Below are positions 26,663 through 36,937 of a stretch of 64,000 nt of DNA, piece by piece. The notes beneath the pieces were generated by a model. It saw only the letters and a list, made by a program, of their open reading frames with translations, made no database searches and had not been told where the DNA came from. Position numbers and translations under genes: made by a program. Within the stretch, counting starts at the first letter, position 1, and each line of letters opens with the position of its first letter. Source of the DNA: an uncultured Eisenbergiella sp. (GTDB lineage Bacteria; Bacillota; Clostridia; Lachnospirales; Lachnospiraceae); assembly GCA_947630215.1 (NCBI GenBank), contig CANRGX010000001.1, forward strand, positions 62,001-126,000, written 5' to 3'.

Positions 26663-28289
26663 ATTGCAGGGGAAAAAAGAAGGGGCGGTTTTATCCCTTC
26701 AGGAAGTATTCTATTATCTTTTTTTCGGGCTGCTGCTGTTTGCAAAAGGGATTGGACTGTATGACGGACAGGGCAGCTTCCGGATATTTCTCGTGCTGGC
26801 TCTTATCTGCTGGGGGATGAAGATGCTTTTGACCCGGTGGAGCTGGCGGGAGGCAGCGGCGGCCGCTCTGCTGGTATGTTTTGGCTTTGCCGCCTACCGG
26901 TCCTCCGGTGAGAAGGCTGCGTTAATTTCCGTCCTCGTTGTGACCGGGATGAAGGATATTCCGCTCAGAAGGGTATTTCGGATCGGCCTTGCGGTTTGGA
27001 CGCCCTGTTTCTTTTGTACGCTGTTTCTGGCGCTGACCGGCGTGACAGAACCACTGATGCTGGTGCATGAGAAGGCCGGCCTGGGATATGTCGTCCGGAA
27101 TTCTCTGGGCTATACGCACCCCAATGTGCTTCATATCTCCTATATGATCCTGATCGCCTTCTGGTTTTATGTGTTCCCTCCGGGCAAAGGGACGGTGGTA
27201 CGGGCCGTTCTGGCCGCCTTTTGCGGCAATTTTTTCATCTTTTTGTATTCTCTGAGTTATACCGGCTTTGCTATGACGGCTGTTTATCTGATCCTGATTC
27301 TGTATTTTACTCTGCGCAGTCAGAGGACCAAGGCGGAGGACGGCGTTCTTCAGTGCCTGATGCCGGTCTGTGTGCTGACCTCCCTGTTTGCGCCGCTCCT
27401 TTTGAAGGGGCAGGCTTTTGAAATAATGGATAAAATCGTAAACTGGAGGTTCCGTCTGTCAAGACGCTATCTGCGTCGGGAGACGATCTCCCTGTTTGGC
27501 ACACCGGTTGTCATGGATGCAGGATCGATAGACTGCTCGTATGTCTATTGTCTGCTGTTTTACGGAATTGTGCTGTTTGCGCTGTTTATGCTGGGGTATT
27601 TTTTCCTGATCCGTTATCTGCTGAAAAAAAACAGGACGAAGGATTTGGCATTGGTGCTGGGGATGGTGGCCGCCGGATTTACGGAGCCCTTTCAGTTCAA
27701 TTTTTCCTTTAAAAATCTGATTCTTCCGATCCTGGGCGCATGGCTGTATGAAGAACTTTTGCGGGGCAGGGCGGCTGCCGGTGCAAAAATTCCGTCGGTT
27801 CAAATTATCAGGGCGGATTGGAAGATCCCGATTCCCGATTTATGCAGGCCGATCCGGGAATGGCTGCATGGACTTCTAAGGTCGAAGGTCCCGGGAGGGA
27901 TGCGTTTCCGTCTGGCCGCGGCCGCCGTATGTCTGACAGGAGCCGCTGTGGGCGCCTGTTTGGGAGCAGGCTTTCAGGTGCCGCCGTATGTCGTTGTGGA
28001 CAAGACCTACAGTGATCGGGTGGGCGGCAGAGAGGATTATCTTATCTTTGGGGAACTCCCAGAAGAAATTGTGGAAAACAGTCTGCAGATCCACTGTACG
28101 GGTTCGGATACCAAGGTATATGTGTTTGAGGGGAATACGGTGCGGATGGAGCAGATCCGCCGGATGATCAGTATGATGCTGGCAGGCGCTGTAGCGGGGT
28201 GCATCCTGGTATGTCTGGCCGGTGTTTGGATATATGAGAGAAAGCGGGGAAAGCAGGGATGGCGAGAAGAACATTATACGGAACCGTAA
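26646..28289 (+). CDS. Polymerase-like (Wzy/O-antigen ligase-like) membrane protein with extra C-terminal extracytoplasmic segment
   Basis: About 10 TM segments, then a second hydrophobic pair flanking ~80 aa (PPYVVVDKTYSDRVGGREDYLIFG..CTGSDTKVYVFEG). Confidence 0.65.
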   Translation: MTVKAELQGKKEGAVLSLQEVFYYLFFGLLLFAKGIGLYDGQGSFRIFLVLALICWGMKMLLTRWSWREAAAAALLVCFGFAAYRSSGEKAALISVLVVTGMKDIPLRRVFRIGLAVWTPCFFCTLFLALTGVTEPLMLVHEKAGLGYVVRNSLGYTHPNVLHISYMILIAFWFYVFPPGKGTVVRAVLAAFCGNFFIFLYSLSYTGFAMTAVYLILILYFTLRSQRTKAEDGVLQCLMPVCVLTSLFAPLLLKGQAFEIMDKIVNWRFRLSRRYLRRETISLFGTPVVMDAGSIDCSYVYCLLFYGIVLFALFMLGYFFLIRYLLKKNRTKDLALVLGMVAAGFTEPFQFNFSFKNLILPILGAWLYEELLRGRAAAGAKIPSVQIIRADWKIPIPDLCRPIREWLHGLLRSKVPGGMRFRLAAAAVCLTGAAVGACLGAGFQVPPYVVVDKTYSDRVGGREDYLIFGELPEEIVENSLQIHCTGSDTKVYVFEGNTVRMEQIRRMISMMLAGAVAGCILVCLAGVWIYERKRGKQGWREEHYTEP

Positions 28290-29260
28290 TTGTGACCTAC
28301 CGATGCAACGCGCATTGCAATATGTGCGATTGCTTCCGGGATCCCACACGGCCGGAGGAGGAGATCACGCTGGATGTGATCAGAAAACTGCCGGAGATGG
28401 CGTTTACGAATATTACGGGGGGCGAGCCTTTTATCCGTAAGGATATGCCGGAGATCGTCAGGGAACTGTATAAAAAGTCGGACAGGATTGTCATTTCCAC
28501 AAACGGATATTTTACGGATCGGATTATCGCCCTGTGCCGGGAATTTCCCAAGGTGGGTATCCGTATCAGCATCGAGGGGCTGCAGGAAACCAATGATAAG
28601 ATAAGAGGGATCCCGGACGGCTTTAACAGAGGATACACGACTTTGAAGACGCTGGTGGAAATGGGACATCCGGATGTGGGATTCGGCATGACTGTCCAGG
28701 ATATGAACTGTGAGGACCTCGTTCCCCTCTATCATATCGCCAACGACATGGGTATGGAGTTCGCCACGGCGACGCTGCACAATTCCTTTTATTTTCGGAA
28801 GACGGACAACCGGATCCTGGATAAAAGGAAGGTGGCGGAAAATTTTGAAAAGCTGATCAATGAACTTCTGCAGAGCAATTCGCCGAAAAAATGGTTCCGC
28901 GCGTATTTTAATCACGGGTTGATAAACTATATTTACGGGCAAAAACGGCTGCTGCCATGCGATATGTCAAAAAACGCCTTTTTTATCGATCCGTTCTGCG
29001 ATGTAATTCCCTGCAACGGGATGGAGCAAAAGGCGGTGATGGGAAACCTGAAGGAGCAGGACTGGGAGGAGCTGTGGAATTCCGAACAGGCCAGACAGGT
29101 GCGCGCCTGCACGAAAAAGTGCGACAGGAACTGCTGGATGATCGGCAGCGCTTCTCCGGCCATGCACAAATATATCTGGGTGCCGGGCTGGTGGGTCGTG
29201 AAGCATAAATTTTTAAAGGGCGGCAGATACAGCCTGGAGGAAAACGGTTATATCCGCTGA
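28259..29260 (+). CDS. Radical SAM protein with SPASM-type C-terminus
   Basis: VTYRCNAHCNMCDCF (CX3CX2C), FTNITGGEPFIRKDM, C-terminal cysteines CDVIPCNGM..CTKKCDRNC. Confidence 0.9.
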   Translation: MARRTLYGTVIVTYRCNAHCNMCDCFRDPTRPEEEITLDVIRKLPEMAFTNITGGEPFIRKDMPEIVRELYKKSDRIVISTNGYFTDRIIALCREFPKVGIRISIEGLQETNDKIRGIPDGFNRGYTTLKTLVEMGHPDVGFGMTVQDMNCEDLVPLYHIANDMGMEFATATLHNSFYFRKTDNRILDKRKVAENFEKLINELLQSNSPKKWFRAYFNHGLINYIYGQKRLLPCDMSKNAFFIDPFCDVIPCNGMEQKAVMGNLKEQDWEELWNSEQARQVRACTKKCDRNCWMIGSASPAMHKYIWVPGWWVVKHKFLKGGRYSLEENGYIR

Positions 29261-29290
29261 AACGCGGTTTGCACAGACGGCAAAAAGGAA

Positions 29291-31540
29291 GTGCGGTTCA
29301 TGATAAAAATACTGATGCTGGTGAACTGGAAGGTACTGAGAACGCAGCGGCCGCCGACGGACAGGCAGCCGCCCGATTATGTGACGCCGCAGGAGCCCTA
29401 TTGGTTTTACCGGTACTTCCGGGAACCGGTTCAGGTGGATGTACTGGATATTTCCAGCTTTCCGGCTCTGGAGAGATGGGAGCGCGAGAAGCTGCGGTTT
29501 TATGTCGTCCAGGCGCTGCGCGCGATCCCGAAACGAAACCGGTATGATCTGATCGTGTCCCATGGGATGCAGAGCGGCGTGGTGCTCAGCCTTTGGCGGC
29601 GCCTGTTTCCGGGGAAGGCCGGACATATTGTTTTTGATATCGGCTCTTTTAACAGCGCGGCGGAGTCGGGTTTGGCGCTGAAGCTGATGCAGTATGCCTC
29701 CCATTCCATTGATGGGGTGATCTATCACACCTCGTCGCAAAAGGGTTATTATGAAAAATGCTTTCCCTGGCTTTTGGAACGCGCGCGGTTTGTCCGTTTC
29801 GGTACGGACAGTCTGTTTTTTGAGGCGGCGCAGAGCGGGACGGGAGGCGAAAGAAAACAGACGGACTGCCTGCGATCCTACATTTTATGCGTCGGCTATC
29901 AGAAGCGGGACTGGGATACGCTGGTGAGGGCTTACAGCCTGCTGGCGGAAAGAGAAGCGGACGCAGATTTGGATATGATGCGTCCCGGCAGCAAGTTTCC
30001 TGCCCTGCGGCTCATCGGCAGGTCAGATTACGCGCTGCCGGAGGACGTGCGTCTGCCGGATTGCGCAAAGCTGGAGATGTCCGGCTATCTGCCGGTCAGG
30101 GAGCTGATGGGAGAAATCCGCCGGGCGCTGTTCTGCGTTCTGCCGCTGGAGCATTTCAATTATTCTTTCGGGCAGATGACGCTTTTGCAGCAGATGGCGC
30201 TGGGGAAAGCCGTTGTGGCCGCACGTGTGCCGAGTATGCTGGATTATGTGCGCGACGGGGAGAACGCGCTCTTTTACGGGGCGGGGAATCCCTCCGATCT
30301 GTGTGAAAAAATGGAGCGCCTGCTGACGGACGCACTATTGCGGGAAGAACTGGGAAAACGGGCCGCACTTTACGTGAAGGAGGAATATAACGAGACCGTC
30401 ATGGCCCACGCGATAGAGGATTTTTACCGGGAAGTGCTGCAGAGGGAAAAGGGCCGTATCAAACGGGTCATTTTCGTGATCGTGAGCATGGCGGGAGGCG
30501 GAGCGGAACGGGTGATCTCGGTGCTTGCCAATGAATTTGTCCGGCGGGGAATCGGCGTCACGATTTTAATGACCGCCGGCGACACCGTGGCTTATGAGCT
30601 GGATCCGGCGGTCAGACTGTTTTGCGCCGGCAAAGCTTCCGGCGGGAGCATGAAAAAGCGGCTGCAAAGAATTACAAAAATGAGGACGCTGTTAAAGGAG
30701 GAGAGAGACAGCGTGATCGTTTCCTTCGGCCCGGGCACCAGCTTTTTCGCGGTCGCGGCGGATCTGTTCCTGCGGCACCCTTTTTTGATCTCGGAGCGCA
30801 ACGATCCTGCCGCATGTCCGCATCCCGTGCTGCGCAATCTGGTATACCGCCGCGCGGATCGTCTGATTTTTCAGACGCAGGACGCGCAGAGCAGCTTTCC
30901 GGCCGGTCTGCGCAGGCGGAGCGTTGTAATACCAAATCCGGCAGCAAAGGATCTGCCTGCGCCCTGGAGCGGAAAACGGGATAAAACCGTGGTGGCGGTG
31001 GGACGGCTGGAAGCGCAGAAAAACCATGCCATGCTTCTGCGGGCCTTTGCGATCTTTCACCGGAGTTTTCCGGAGTACACACTGCATATTTACGGGAAAG
31101 GGGAACTGCTGGATACGCTGAAAAAGCAGGCCGATGCGCTGGGCATTTCCGAGTATGTGGTATGGGAGGGGTTCAGAACGGACGTGCTTACCCGGATCCG
31201 GCGGGCGGGAATTTATGCGCTCGCATCCGATTACGAGGGAATTTCCAACGCCCTTTTGGAGGCGATGGCGATTGGACTTCCGGCGGTTTCCACGGACTGT
31301 CCTATCGGCGGATCCCGCCTGTGCATTGAGGATGGGAAAAACGGGCTGCTTGTGCCGTGCAAAGACGCTAAAGCCTTTGCGGCGGCAATGGAAAAGCTGG
31401 CATCGGATCCCGAATATGCGCGCCGTCTGGGTGAGGAGGCGGCAAAGGTCAGGGAAACGTTTTCGATAGAGAATATCGGAAACGCGTGGCTGGAGCAGAT
31501 TTTATCCGTAAGTCAGAGAGGAAAAAAGCGTAAAGGATAA
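29291..31540 (+). CDS. Tandem fused glycosyltransferase (GT4-like - GT4)
   Basis: 749 aa; first GT domain about 1-385; second begins RVIFVIVSMAGGGAERVISVLANEFVRRGIGVT and has VAVGRLEAQKNHAMLL, EGISNALLEAMAIGLP. Confidence 0.9.
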   Translation: MRFMIKILMLVNWKVLRTQRPPTDRQPPDYVTPQEPYWFYRYFREPVQVDVLDISSFPALERWEREKLRFYVVQALRAIPKRNRYDLIVSHGMQSGVVLSLWRRLFPGKAGHIVFDIGSFNSAAESGLALKLMQYASHSIDGVIYHTSSQKGYYEKCFPWLLERARFVRFGTDSLFFEAAQSGTGGERKQTDCLRSYILCVGYQKRDWDTLVRAYSLLAEREADADLDMMRPGSKFPALRLIGRSDYALPEDVRLPDCAKLEMSGYLPVRELMGEIRRALFCVLPLEHFNYSFGQMTLLQQMALGKAVVAARVPSMLDYVRDGENALFYGAGNPSDLCEKMERLLTDALLREELGKRAALYVKEEYNETVMAHAIEDFYREVLQREKGRIKRVIFVIVSMAGGGAERVISVLANEFVRRGIGVTILMTAGDTVAYELDPAVRLFCAGKASGGSMKKRLQRITKMRTLLKEERDSVIVSFGPGTSFFAVAADLFLRHPFLISERNDPAACPHPVLRNLVYRRADRLIFQTQDAQSSFPAGLRRRSVVIPNPAAKDLPAPWSGKRDKTVVAVGRLEAQKNHAMLLRAFAIFHRSFPEYTLHIYGKGELLDTLKKQADALGISEYVVWEGFRTDVLTRIRRAGIYALASDYEGISNALLEAMAIGLPAVSTDCPIGGSRLCIEDGKNGLLVPCKDAKAFAAAMEKLASDPEYARRLGEEAAKVRETFSIENIGNAWLEQILSVSQRGKKRKG

Positions 31541-31545
31541 GCGGT

Positions 31546-32721
31546 ATGAAATTTTTATATGTTGCCCCCCGCTATCATACCAATCAGATCCCGATTATAC
31601 GGGGACTGAAGCGGGCGGGACACGAAGTGTGTTTCCTAAGTCAATACGCCGGGAAAATGGAGGATTACAGGGATGTGACGCCCGTCGTGGTCGGCTATTC
31701 CCCCTTTTTTCTTTTTTGGGACAGGCTGTATCTGAAATGGATGGGAAAACGTGACGCATACGCGGCGGATCGAAAAATCAAGCTCGGCTTTCCCCCTATA
31801 GGCAGGCTGGCCGGTCAAATCAAAAAATCCGGAGCGGACGTAGCGATCCTGCGCGAACGATCCGTATACTCTGTGGCTGCCTGTCTGCTGTGCCGCCGGT
31901 ACCACATTCCGGCGATCCTGTATAACCAGAGCCCGCTCTGGGAGGATCGCATTAAGGAAGATATCCCTCACAGACTGATGCGGAGGCTGACGCCAAATGT
32001 GCGTATGACGCCGGTGATGGGGATTTGGGGTGAAAACAAAAAGAAGGAACCGGGCGCGGTTTTTGTCCCGTTTGTGATGGAACCCGCCATGCCGCCGGAG
32101 GAGAGGGAGGAACGGTTCTCAGAGGGAGGCGTCATCCGTATTTTCTGCATTGGAAAATATGAAAAGCGAAAAAATCAGCAAATGCTTTTGGAAGTGCTGG
32201 AGCGGCTTTCTCCTCAATATCCGCTGTATCTTTCCGTAGCGGGGGAATGCACCACTGACGCACATCAGGCCTATTATGAGGGGCTGACGCAGTATGTCCG
32301 CACGCACGGACTGGAGAACCGCGTAACGCTTTACCGGAACCTGAACAGGGAACAGGTAGAAAAGCAGTATCGAAAGGCGGATCTTTTCATCATTCCAAGC
32401 ACGCGGGAGCCCGCGTCCATTTCCCAGCTGGAGGCAATGGCCTTTTCCCTGCCCGTCATTTGCAGCGATGCCAACGGAACCGCCTGCTATGTGGAAAACG
32501 GGCAGAACGGGTACCTGTTTCGGGATAACGATAAGGAAGCCCTGACCGAGGCGGTGGAAAGAATAGTATCCGATCCGGAAAAAAGACGGCAGATGGGAAA
32601 CAAGAGCTATCGGCTTGTGTTGGAAAAATACCAGATCGACGCTTATCTGAAGGGAATAGAGGAACTGCTGGACCGTCTGAAGGAGCCGGACGGAGCAGCA
32701 AAACGAAAACACCATATATAA
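31546..32721 (+). CDS. Family 4 glycosyltransferase
   Basis: MKFLYVAPRYHTNQIPIIRGLKRAGHEV, CIGKYEKRKNQQMLLEVL, PSTREPASISQLEAMAFSLP. Confidence 0.88.
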   Translation: MKFLYVAPRYHTNQIPIIRGLKRAGHEVCFLSQYAGKMEDYRDVTPVVVGYSPFFLFWDRLYLKWMGKRDAYAADRKIKLGFPPIGRLAGQIKKSGADVAILRERSVYSVAACLLCRRYHIPAILYNQSPLWEDRIKEDIPHRLMRRLTPNVRMTPVMGIWGENKKKEPGAVFVPFVMEPAMPPEEREERFSEGGVIRIFCIGKYEKRKNQQMLLEVLERLSPQYPLYLSVAGECTTDAHQAYYEGLTQYVRTHGLENRVTLYRNLNREQVEKQYRKADLFIIPSTREPASISQLEAMAFSLPVICSDANGTACYVENGQNGYLFRDNDKEALTEAVERIVSDPEKRRQMGNKSYRLVLEKYQIDAYLKGIEELLDRLKEPDGAAKRKHHI

Positions 32722-32731
32722 AAGGGCGGAT

Positions 32732-33724
32732 ATGGAGACAGCGGAAAAAGAAAGCAAAATCACAGTCATTGTTCCTGTCTATGGAGTAGAGGACTATATT
32801 GCCGGCTGCATCGAGTCCCTCTGTAAACAGACCTGGAGAAATCTGGAAATTCTTTTAGTGGACGACGGTTCAAAGGACAGAAGCGGGGAAATATGCGACG
32901 CCTGGGCGAAAAAGGACGGACGGATCAGAGTACTGCATCTTCAAAACGGCGGACAGAGCTTCGCCAGAAACGCAGGGCTTTCAGAGGCGACGGGAGATTA
33001 TATCGGCTTTGTAGACGGGGATGATCGGGCGCAGCCGCAGATGTACGAGACGCTGCTTTGCCGGATGCTTGAGACGGGGGCGGACATCGCCGAATGTAAT
33101 TTCACAGGGAGGAAAAGCCCGGAACCGGATCGGATGCCGAAGGGAGAATGTCTGAAAATGGACGGCAGAGAGGCGATTGCCAGGCAGCTGGACCTGAGAA
33201 TTTCCAGCCGGTATCCCTCTACTTCCCTGTGGTCCAAGCTGTTTAAGGCAGAACTGATAAGGGATCTGCGCCTGCCGGAGGGCAGGATCCATGAGGAATA
33301 CGGGTTTTTGTGTCAGGCCTTCTGCCGGTGCCGGACCTATGTCTATCTGAATGAAAACCTGTATCAAAGGACGCTGCGGCAGGACAGCACAACCGCGGCG
33401 GCGTTTTCCGAAAGAACACTGGATAAGCTGGAGGTTTTCCGGCAGCGCAGCGCTTTTCTGCGGGAGTGTAGGGAAAGCAGGCTGTATGCCCTGTCCAAAG
33501 AACAGGAATACGAGCTGATGCTGCATTATTACGGACAGGCCCGCCTGGCGGGGCTGTCTTCGACGGCCAAACAGCTGGAAAGAGAAATGAGAGCAGAGCA
33601 AAATGCGATCCAAAAAAGCGGCCTGCCGGGGAGAAGGAAAATGCAGTACCGATTGTTTTTCCAAGCCCCTTCCTTATACGAGGCGCTTTTGCACTTCAGA
33701 AACAGACGGGGGCGCCGTGCATGA
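32732..33724 (+). CDS. Family 2 glycosyltransferase
   Basis: KITVIVPVYGVEDYIAGCIESLCKQTWRNLEILLVDDGSKDRSG, FVDGDDRAQPQM. Confidence 0.9.
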   Translation: METAEKESKITVIVPVYGVEDYIAGCIESLCKQTWRNLEILLVDDGSKDRSGEICDAWAKKDGRIRVLHLQNGGQSFARNAGLSEATGDYIGFVDGDDRAQPQMYETLLCRMLETGADIAECNFTGRKSPEPDRMPKGECLKMDGREAIARQLDLRISSRYPSTSLWSKLFKAELIRDLRLPEGRIHEEYGFLCQAFCRCRTYVYLNENLYQRTLRQDSTTAAAFSERTLDKLEVFRQRSAFLRECRESRLYALSKEQEYELMLHYYGQARLAGLSSTAKQLEREMRAEQNAIQKSGLPGRRKMQYRLFFQAPSLYEALLHFRNRRGRRA

Positions 33725-34587
33725 AGAAAATAGTAAAAAAAGCGCTGGCGGATTTTGTATTTGCCGGATATCACAGCGGAGCGCTGAAAAACAGAATCAG
33801 GGTCAGAAGTATAGCGGAAACGGTGGAGGAGCTGGCCGGAACCGGCAAGAGTCTGGTCCGTTTCGGAGATGGGGAAATCAAACTGATCTGCGGCAGGGCG
33901 ATTCCGTTCCAGGAGCCTGACCCGGCGCTGGCACGCCGCCTGACGGAGATTCTTTGCTCCCCCAAAGAAGGACTTTTAGTGGCGCTGCCGGACGTTTTCA
34001 CGGATGTATCCGCATATGTGCAGAAAAGCGGCGAGTTCTGGAAAGAGCATATGCTGTTTCACAGGAGGGATTATGAACGCCTCTGCCTTGCGGATATGGT
34101 TTATGAGAACGCCTTTTTTTCCAGACCCTATATCATGTATCGGGACCGAAGCGGCTGCCGCGCGCTGTTTGAAAGAATGAAAACGATCTGGCGGGAGGAG
34201 AGGATTGTTTTTGTTGAGGGAGAGATCTCCCATAACGGCGTGGATGTGGATCTGTTTGATAATGTGAGATCAACGGAGCGGATTATCTGTCCCGGTTCCC
34301 AGGCGTGGCAGGTTTACCCGCGGATCCTCGCAGCCTGCCGGAAGCTGTCCAAGGACCGGCTGATTCTCGTTTCCCTTGGGGCGGCGGGCAAGGTGCTTAC
34401 GTTCGATCTTTTTGAACAGGGATACCGTGTGCTGGATATCGGCAGTCTCGACATGGAATATGGGTGGTTCTGTGAAGGCGCGGTACAGAAGTGCCGGGTG
34501 CCGAAGCATGAGATCCGGACATGGGAGGAAAATCAGGCGGCGGGATACCAGGAGTATCTGGAAGAAATCATTGAAACTATTTGTTGA
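33721..34587 (+). CDS. GT-D fold (DUF1792-like) glycosyltransferase
   Basis: GTGKSLVRFGDGEIKLICGRAIPFQEPDPALARRLTEIL, PDVF. Confidence 0.8.
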   Translation: MKKIVKKALADFVFAGYHSGALKNRIRVRSIAETVEELAGTGKSLVRFGDGEIKLICGRAIPFQEPDPALARRLTEILCSPKEGLLVALPDVFTDVSAYVQKSGEFWKEHMLFHRRDYERLCLADMVYENAFFSRPYIMYRDRSGCRALFERMKTIWREERIVFVEGEISHNGVDVDLFDNVRSTERIICPGSQAWQVYPRILAACRKLSKDRLILVSLGAAGKVLTFDLFEQGYRVLDIGSLDMEYGWFCEGAVQKCRVPKHEIRTWEENQAAGYQEYLEEIIETIC

Positions 34588-34601
34588 ATCAAGGAGTTGC
34601 T

Positions 34602-36899
34602 ATGCGTAATTTATTTGGAAAAATAAGACGACATCTGGGAATGATATGTCTTGTTCTGGGAATGGGTGTCTCAGCATGTTATTCATATATAGATACGCTG
34701 GACTTTCAAATGCTAAATTTGGAGGATTTTACTGTCCCGGAAGAATTATCCAATCATGTGACAGAAGGGGTTTTTTCTCTGAAAAGGACAACGGACGGAG
34801 AGGGAAATTTTCTTTTGTCTAGCCCGCAGATGTGGCTGGAAAGCGGAGAGTATGTTATTGGAATTAACTATAAATGCAATTCTGACGGAAATTATTGTCA
34901 GTTATATTCTCCCGGCATGATGGATGAAGCGGGAAACATAGGTGTGATTTATGAGAGTCAGAAGTTTGAAATCGGAGAAGGACGTCTCTATTTTCGGCCG
35001 GTATTCTCTCAGGATGTCAGCAATCTGGAACTGCGAATCTTCTGTGAGAACGGAGATATGGAATTGTCTGAAATTGCGGTGCGTAATACGAAAAAGCTGA
35101 CAGATCCTTTATGGTTCTTCGGATTCGGTGTTCTGCTCCTTGTGCTTGTTTCAAATCTTATGCGGCATTGGAGGAAGACGCCGCGTTATGTGGAAAATCT
35201 CCTTTTGATGTCGGCGTTCTGGATACTGGTTTTTTTAACTATGCTGCCCTATTTAAACAGTTATCTGATTATAGGACATGATTTGAAGTTTCATCTTGCC
35301 CGTATTAACGGGATCACTGAGGGCCTAAGAAATGGTGTGTTTCCGGTACGGATCAATCCGATACAATCCTATGGGTATGGTTATGCGTCTGCAATCCTTT
35401 ATCCGCAGGTGTTTTTATATCCTGCAGCTCTGCTGCATCTTTCGGGAATGTCACTGATGAACAGTTACAAGGTTCTGGTTTTTTTGATTCAGATAGGCTC
35501 AATATTCAGTAGCGGTTTTTCTTTTGCGAGAGTGTTTGGTTCCCGCAAGGCCGGAATTATGGGCGCATTTTTATATGTGCTGAGCATAAACCGACTGGGC
35601 AATATGTATATCCGGGGAGATTTAGGCGAAATGCTTGCCATGATTTTTTTTCCGCTGGCCTTTTACGGTATTTATGAGATTGTATGGGGAGATGAAAGAA
35701 AATGGCTGTGGGAATCGGCAGCCATTTCCGGCATTTTTTTCAGCCATATTTTATCGACTGAACTCGTAGTGATCGTAACGGCGGTTTTTTGCGTTATCCG
35801 TGCAGGAAGATTTGTAAAAGAACCAAAGCGAATAGCGGCGCTTTGTAAGGCGGCTGCGGTAACTGTTATGATCTGTCTTTGGCAGATCGTTCCGATTATT
35901 ACATATGCCAGGGAGAATCTTTCTGTTTTTGGGAAGGCGGATATTTATCTGCCGGATCGGCTCCTTCCCCTAAGTGAAATTTTTGCGGTATTTTCAAACA
36001 GCGGGGCAAAATCTCTTGGAATATTTTTGGGGGCAGGCGCCCTCCTGTACTTGTTGGTTTCTTCTTATATCCGGAGCAAAGGAAATGTTTCGCACACTGC
36101 GGAAAGATGGCTGCGGCTTGGAAGAACCGGATTGATTGCGGCGCTGATTACGCTGGCTATGACCTTGTGGATTTTTCCATGGCAGCTTTTGTGCCGTTGG
36201 ATTGTGATCGACAGGATGATTAAAATGCTCCAGTTCCCATGGAGACTATTGGCTGTTTCCAGTTTTATGCTGTGCGTGACGTGTGTGGCTGCTGTCATGT
36301 TGATTTCCATTAACTGGAAGGCCTATGCGCGTCCGTTGACCATCCTGATCTGCTTATGCAGTGTGCTCGGTTCTCTGTATTTTATTGAGCAATCGTCCGG
36401 TATGGAGGCTATCCGGAACCGTGCTGATGCGGAAAATATAAATTTGACTGATTATCTTTATTTTTATTCAGGCCAATCGGATGCTCCCCTGCGGGAAAGG
36501 GGAAATGTGATCACAACCGGAGGAGAAGGATTATGGCGCATTGCAGATTATAAAAAGCAGGGAACAAGTCTGAGTGCGGAATTATTCTTTCAGGCAGGAC
36601 ATACCGACAGCTGGGTCGAGGTACCCCTGTATTATTATCCGGGTTATCATGCCAGCATAAACGGCGAGAACGCCTTGCTGGAACAGGGAAATGATGGTGT
36701 AATCCGCGTGTTATTGCCGGACGGATTTGAGCAGGGCAGGCTGCAGGTATGGTTTGATGATTTTCCGGCATGGAAAGCGGCGGATGGGGTTTCGGCACTG
36801 TCATTCTGCATTTTGGCAGGATATGGATTTTTGAGCGGGAGGAAAAAGAGGAGAGCGGCCATGGGCTCGAAAGGTTGCGTTCGAGAAAATAATATGTAA
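34602..36899 (+). CDS. YfhO-like polytopic membrane protein with N-terminal extracytoplasmic beta-sandwich-like module
   Basis: GHDLKFHLARINGITEGLRNGVFPVRINPIQSYGYGYASAILYPQVFLYPAALLHL; ATG at 34602 with AAGGAG upstream. Confidence 0.75.
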   Translation: MRNLFGKIRRHLGMICLVLGMGVSACYSYIDTLDFQMLNLEDFTVPEELSNHVTEGVFSLKRTTDGEGNFLLSSPQMWLESGEYVIGINYKCNSDGNYCQLYSPGMMDEAGNIGVIYESQKFEIGEGRLYFRPVFSQDVSNLELRIFCENGDMELSEIAVRNTKKLTDPLWFFGFGVLLLVLVSNLMRHWRKTPRYVENLLLMSAFWILVFLTMLPYLNSYLIIGHDLKFHLARINGITEGLRNGVFPVRINPIQSYGYGYASAILYPQVFLYPAALLHLSGMSLMNSYKVLVFLIQIGSIFSSGFSFARVFGSRKAGIMGAFLYVLSINRLGNMYIRGDLGEMLAMIFFPLAFYGIYEIVWGDERKWLWESAAISGIFFSHILSTELVVIVTAVFCVIRAGRFVKEPKRIAALCKAAAVTVMICLWQIVPIITYARENLSVFGKADIYLPDRLLPLSEIFAVFSNSGAKSLGIFLGAGALLYLLVSSYIRSKGNVSHTAERWLRLGRTGLIAALITLAMTLWIFPWQLLCRWIVIDRMIKMLQFPWRLLAVSSFMLCVTCVAAVMLISINWKAYARPLTILICLCSVLGSLYFIEQSSGMEAIRNRADAENINLTDYLYFYSGQSDAPLRERGNVITTGGEGLWRIADYKKQGTSLSAELFFQAGHTDSWVEVPLYYYPGYHASINGENALLEQGNDGVIRVLLPDGFEQGRLQVWFDDFPAWKAADGVSALSFCILAGYGFLSGRKKRRAAMGSKGCVRENNM

Positions 36900-36937
36900 T
36901 AATAAATGGGAATACAGGCAGATTTGTCAAATTTTGG

